Origin: Echinostoma caproni
Taxonomy: Eukaryota; Platyhelminthes; Trematoda; Plagiorchiida; Echinostomatidae
Assembly (NCBI GenBank): GCA_900618425.1
Contig: UZAN01045608.1
Coordinates: 6,181 to 17,817, forward strand
Direction of reading: 5' to 3'
DNA length: 11,637 nt
Part shown: positions 9,084-11,637 of the stretch, one piece after another
How positions within the stretch are numbered: the stretch's first letter is position 1
How the letters are laid out: every line of letters begins with the position of its first letter
Position numbers and translations under genes: made by a program
The notes under the pieces: model-generated
What the model was told of the DNA's origin: nothing
Database searches by the model: none
The model's input: only the letters and a program-made list of their open reading frames with translations

Positions 9084-9470
9084 CGATGATCTGATTTTAA
9101 ACCCGTTCCCTTACATATGCTCTTCCTAGGCAATTTATCTCTCTTGTTTACTTTGTTTGCAGCCTGGTTTGTTGCTAAACTAGCACAAAGACGAGGTTGT
9201 TTCTGATTACTGTTATGTCATTTATTTCCTTCGTTGGGTCAGAGTTCGTTTGATGCAGCTAACCCGAAGAGATTTCTTTCTTTTTTGAGTGAGTTTAGAT
9301 TCTTCAAAAAGTGCACTTCAGAAGAGCGAACAACGCCCGTTCGTACCAGTTCAGCTACAAACTAGGGTGAAAACAACGAGTACAACATCCGTCTTGTTGT
9401 CTGCCTACGACATATGACAATCTACGAGAAATATCCTAACAGTACTTCACAGCTACCAATTTCAATTAAA

Positions 9471-9506
9471 AACCGTTCTTGAGAATGGTTGCCCACATTA
9501 AGTGGG
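9471..9506. repeat. Two adjacent small hairpins
   Basis: AACCGTTCT (9471-9479) pairs with AGAATGGTT (9482-9490) around a two-base loop, with one G-T wobble. Directly after it CCCAC (9492-9496) pairs with GTGGG (9502-9506) around ATTAA. No coding context explains them, and the two-base loop is too tight for a good RNA hairpin without opening the last pair. Confidence 0.5.
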
Positions 9507-11035
9507 TTTATTATCAACTGTTCTTAAAGTACCATGTTAATAAGTGTCAGAAGTTCACATGAAGGACTCGTTTCTGTTAACGTGATAAATGTATTGCGTG
9601 CACAGCTTTATGACGAGGGTTACATGGTGTTATTAAGTAATCATTCTTGTTAACTCACTTAAGCTTTTTGCTCAGCAAGTATTTCACTGTAAAGGCTGAG
9701 CTGGTGAACGATAAGAGATCTGCATCATTTCTACACCAATCGGGGTGCTAGTATCTATTTGATCGTGCTTCCTGCGAGCAACTTAAATCAAAGATAATGT
9801 TGGATGCAGAATGCGGCTTTGGATAACAACGGTCCCAATCGTAAGCGCTCTGGTCTCAATCTAAATTGTGTATGCACCGTAGAAACCAGGTTTTCGGGTA
9901 CCATCAATCACACTGCTTGAAAGATTATCACATCGTGCCGAATCTGTTTATCTTTCTTTCTGGACACGAGTGTTTATTTTATCGCAATAGCCACAAAATT
10001 CTAGTCTGCTTCAAGCTACACAGTTTTAGTTGACCTTTTCTTGCATCCAACCAAGATTATTGAGTGCTTCAATCAACTTGTTTACAAAGCGGACCAATCA
10101 CAATGCATGATGGTCTTCCACCGATCAGCCGCAAGTTTTCATCTCACCCAAATCTAATCACATGCATACACACATTTGCGTTGTTTATTTGATAGAAAAG
10201 TAACCAAAGAATAGAAGTATCGTTATCTGCAAGATTATTTATCTTAGAGAAATGATAAATGCGTCGTATATCCCAATCGACTGAATTCAGATCAGTTCTT
10301 CAATAATTCCCATAAAATCAAGCAAACTCCACTTAACTGGCAACCCGATTTGCCATTCCTCGAGGGAGAGTAAAAAGCAATCTTTGCACTTTGTTGAGAA
10401 ATGAACAGGAATACACAAAGCCTGTGAATAGCAATACAATGAAAACGATTAGACCTTTGTTAGGCTGGGCAACCTGACACTGTCTTCTTTAGGATGAGGA
10501 AGGATTCGTCATGTCGAATGCGCTGATGAGACGGGAGGAAACGGAATGCATTCGGGAATCTAAATACACATGGGTACCAAATTGCAGAGATATAAAACCC
10601 ATAATTGCTCAACACGCATCGTTTTATCGGTGACTTTGACAACGGTAATAAAAGGGTCTGACTACTTCCCCTGAGTGATCTTGTTTTCGGTACATCAAAT
10701 GATATTGATTGGCCTAGTGTCAGATTAATCTGTGTTGTTTAGTCAACCAACAGGTGGATCATTGTACATCATATCTATTCGAACCATGGGATATATAGAT
10801 ATATATATATACGAGATGTGGATTTTTACTACCCTCCAATGCATTCCACAACAGCGCCAGCAAACGTATCCCTTGAAAATGACAGATAAGTTCATTTTTA
10901 TTTTAATGAATTCAAAGCAAGCATGTTCTGTGCATTGTGTCCCTGTGTGTGATTATCACTTCTGGAACATTCCTCATCAGTTCTTCTATTCAAAGTTGAT
11001 CGGATTTCATCTAAGTGCTAGAAATTCTTTATAAT

Positions 11036-11097
11036 GACCAACAAAGAACACTGATCAGCTGTTTCGTCCGGTTTGGGACTCGTCAGTTGTGGGTACA
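11036..11097 (-). ncRNA. Type I hammerhead ribozyme core, schistosome-like
   Basis: Hammerhead ribozymes are small self-cleaving RNAs. The core CTGACGA (11086-11080) is followed by stem II GTCC/GGAC with loop CAAACC (11079-11066) and by GAAA (11065-11062). All invariant core bases are present, and stem II plus GAAAC match the schistosome version except in the loop. Stem III can form as ACA/TGT (11062-11060 with 11050-11048), with CTG/CAG above it. This makes the cleavage triplet GTT, ending at 11047, instead of the usual GTC. Stem I pairs CCCACAA (11093-11087) with TTGTTGG (11044-11038) at six of seven positions, but two extra bases (11046-11045) lie between the cleavage site and the stem. 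The core is therefore intact and the substrate side looks eroded; activity may be weak or lost. Confidence 0.75.
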
Positions 11098-11112
11098 TTT
11101 GTGTGCCTCCGC

Positions 11113-11122
11113 GGACTTGAAC
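11113..11122 (-). promoter_or_regulatory. Pol III B-box-like element
   Basis: The minus strand reads GTTCAAGTCC, a close match to the internal B box of tRNA genes and tRNA-derived SINEs (GGTTCRANYCC). It forms the T-loop of the tRNA-like segment and lies about 20 bases upstream of hammerhead stem I. No good A box was found upstream, so promoter activity is doubtful. Confidence 0.6.
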
Positions 11123-11185
11123 AGCGAACCGTCGGATTGAGAGTCCACATCCTGACAGTTGGGTAGATGAGTCTATCGGTTTTGA

Positions 11186-11637
11186 CGGTGAATGTTTGGA
11201 TTAGCTCATTCTAAACATTTATCGTCAAACAATTGTCGGATTTCCTTTGGGATGACCGAAAACGAGTAGCTGACACCGTATTTAAGCCGCATCATCAACG
11301 TTTTTATCTCACATAGCTTTTTTTACTAGGAACCATGGGTCTTTAGGTGGAGATTCAAACTATCACCGTCAGTCAACAGGGAACTCCACTAAAGTGTGAA
11401 TTAAATATGAACTCATCCGTCTCTTGTCCACATTTCATGTGGATTGACAGAGACAAGGGTATTTATTCTTGTCAAGCGATTAGTGTATCCAGTCTATGGA
11501 TAAAATAACATTGTGGTGCATCCGTGTCCTCGTCCCCGTAGTCTCTCAAATTCGTCTCCGGTGTTTGCCAGAGATCAGGACAAGCGGTTAAGCCTCAAGG
11601 AGAGCGTTCGCAGAACAATAAATCAATCAACCTACAC
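11186..11637. other. Unassigned right flank
   Basis: I find no coding region, RNA gene or element here. Short inverted words occur, such as CCACATTTCATGTGG at about 11428-11442, but nothing ties them to a function. Confidence 0.4.

Larger units (their letters stand above)
8601..11035. other. Long unassigned stretch
   Basis: No gene or known element is recognised here. About 8640-8870 is richer in G and C than its surroundings, contains a CACGTGA core, and could be an old repeat of unknown type. From 8880 on the sequence is AT-rich. It holds two notable inverted repeats (9061-9083 and 9471-9506) and a short (TA)n run at about 10788-10811. A 100-codon plus-strand frame at 10732-11034 shows no known motif and opens at TTG, so I do not call it a gene. 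Confidence 0.4.
11036..11185 (-). mobile_element. SINE-like remnant carrying a hammerhead ribozyme
   Basis: The minus strand has a tRNA-like segment followed by a hammerhead core. This layout is known for the schistosome Sm-alpha SINE family, whose RNA self-cleaves. The tRNA-like part shows an anticodon-like loop CTCTCAA (11143-11137) with a short stem, a five-base variable loop, and a T-arm around TTCAAGT with four of five stem pairs. The D-arm and A box (expected at about 11150-11180) are not convincing. The 3' boundary, tail and target-site duplication could not be placed. Known: the family. Seen: core and T-arm. Inferred: that both belong to one element. Confidence 0.6.

Noticed and set aside
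10523..10541. A second CTGATGA with GAAA eight bases later on the plus strand
   Set aside because: The eight bases between cannot pair as stem II and no proper cleavage triplet follows, so it is not a hammerhead as it stands.
10955..10980. CTGATGA followed by GGAATGTTCC on the minus strand
   Set aside because: Stem II could form, but an extra A and GAAG replace the required GAAA; this is likely chance.

Overview
The window looks like eukaryotic, intron-rich or intergenic DNA. It is AT-rich, has no operons or bacterial signals, and holds no long clean coding region. The best guess for its source is a parasitic flatworm, most likely a trematode of the schistosome type. The strongest clue is a hammerhead-ribozyme core on the minus strand (11036-11097) whose stem II and flanks are almost the same as those of the schistosome Sm-alpha SINE family. 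It sits next to a tRNA-like arm with a Pol III B box. Penelope-like and CR1-like elements, common in trematodes, fit this. The taxonomic call is inference.

The window is a graveyard of different transposon classes. From left to right: a (GTAT)n microsatellite (231-352); a broken DD34D mariner transposase on the minus strand (about 1275-2261); a decayed CR1-like reverse transcriptase on the plus strand (about 2375-3210); the linker and GIY-YIG endonuclease end of a Penelope-like element on the minus strand (3983-4670); a CR1-like element on the minus strand with remnants of endonuclease, linker and reverse transcriptase (about 7835 down to 5927); directly upstream of it in the same orientation, the C-terminal reverse-transcriptase part of another copy (about 8600-8020); and the hammerhead SINE-like remnant (about 11036-11185, minus).

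None of these elements can be active as it stands. The mariner has a frameshift in its second catalytic block and many stops. The two reverse transcriptases that still show motif C have changed catalytic residues (FAKT and YAVD where F/Y-A-D-D is expected). The Penelope-like piece keeps one reading frame over about 210 codons and is broken only by TGA codons.

The remaining stretches (1-230, 353-1270, 3211-3982, 4671-5926, 8601-11035, 11186-11637) show no gene that I can support. Some moderately long plus-strand frames lie at 4630-5592, but I recognise nothing in them. Most family calls rest on reading frames by eye across frameshifts, so element boundaries are approximate.
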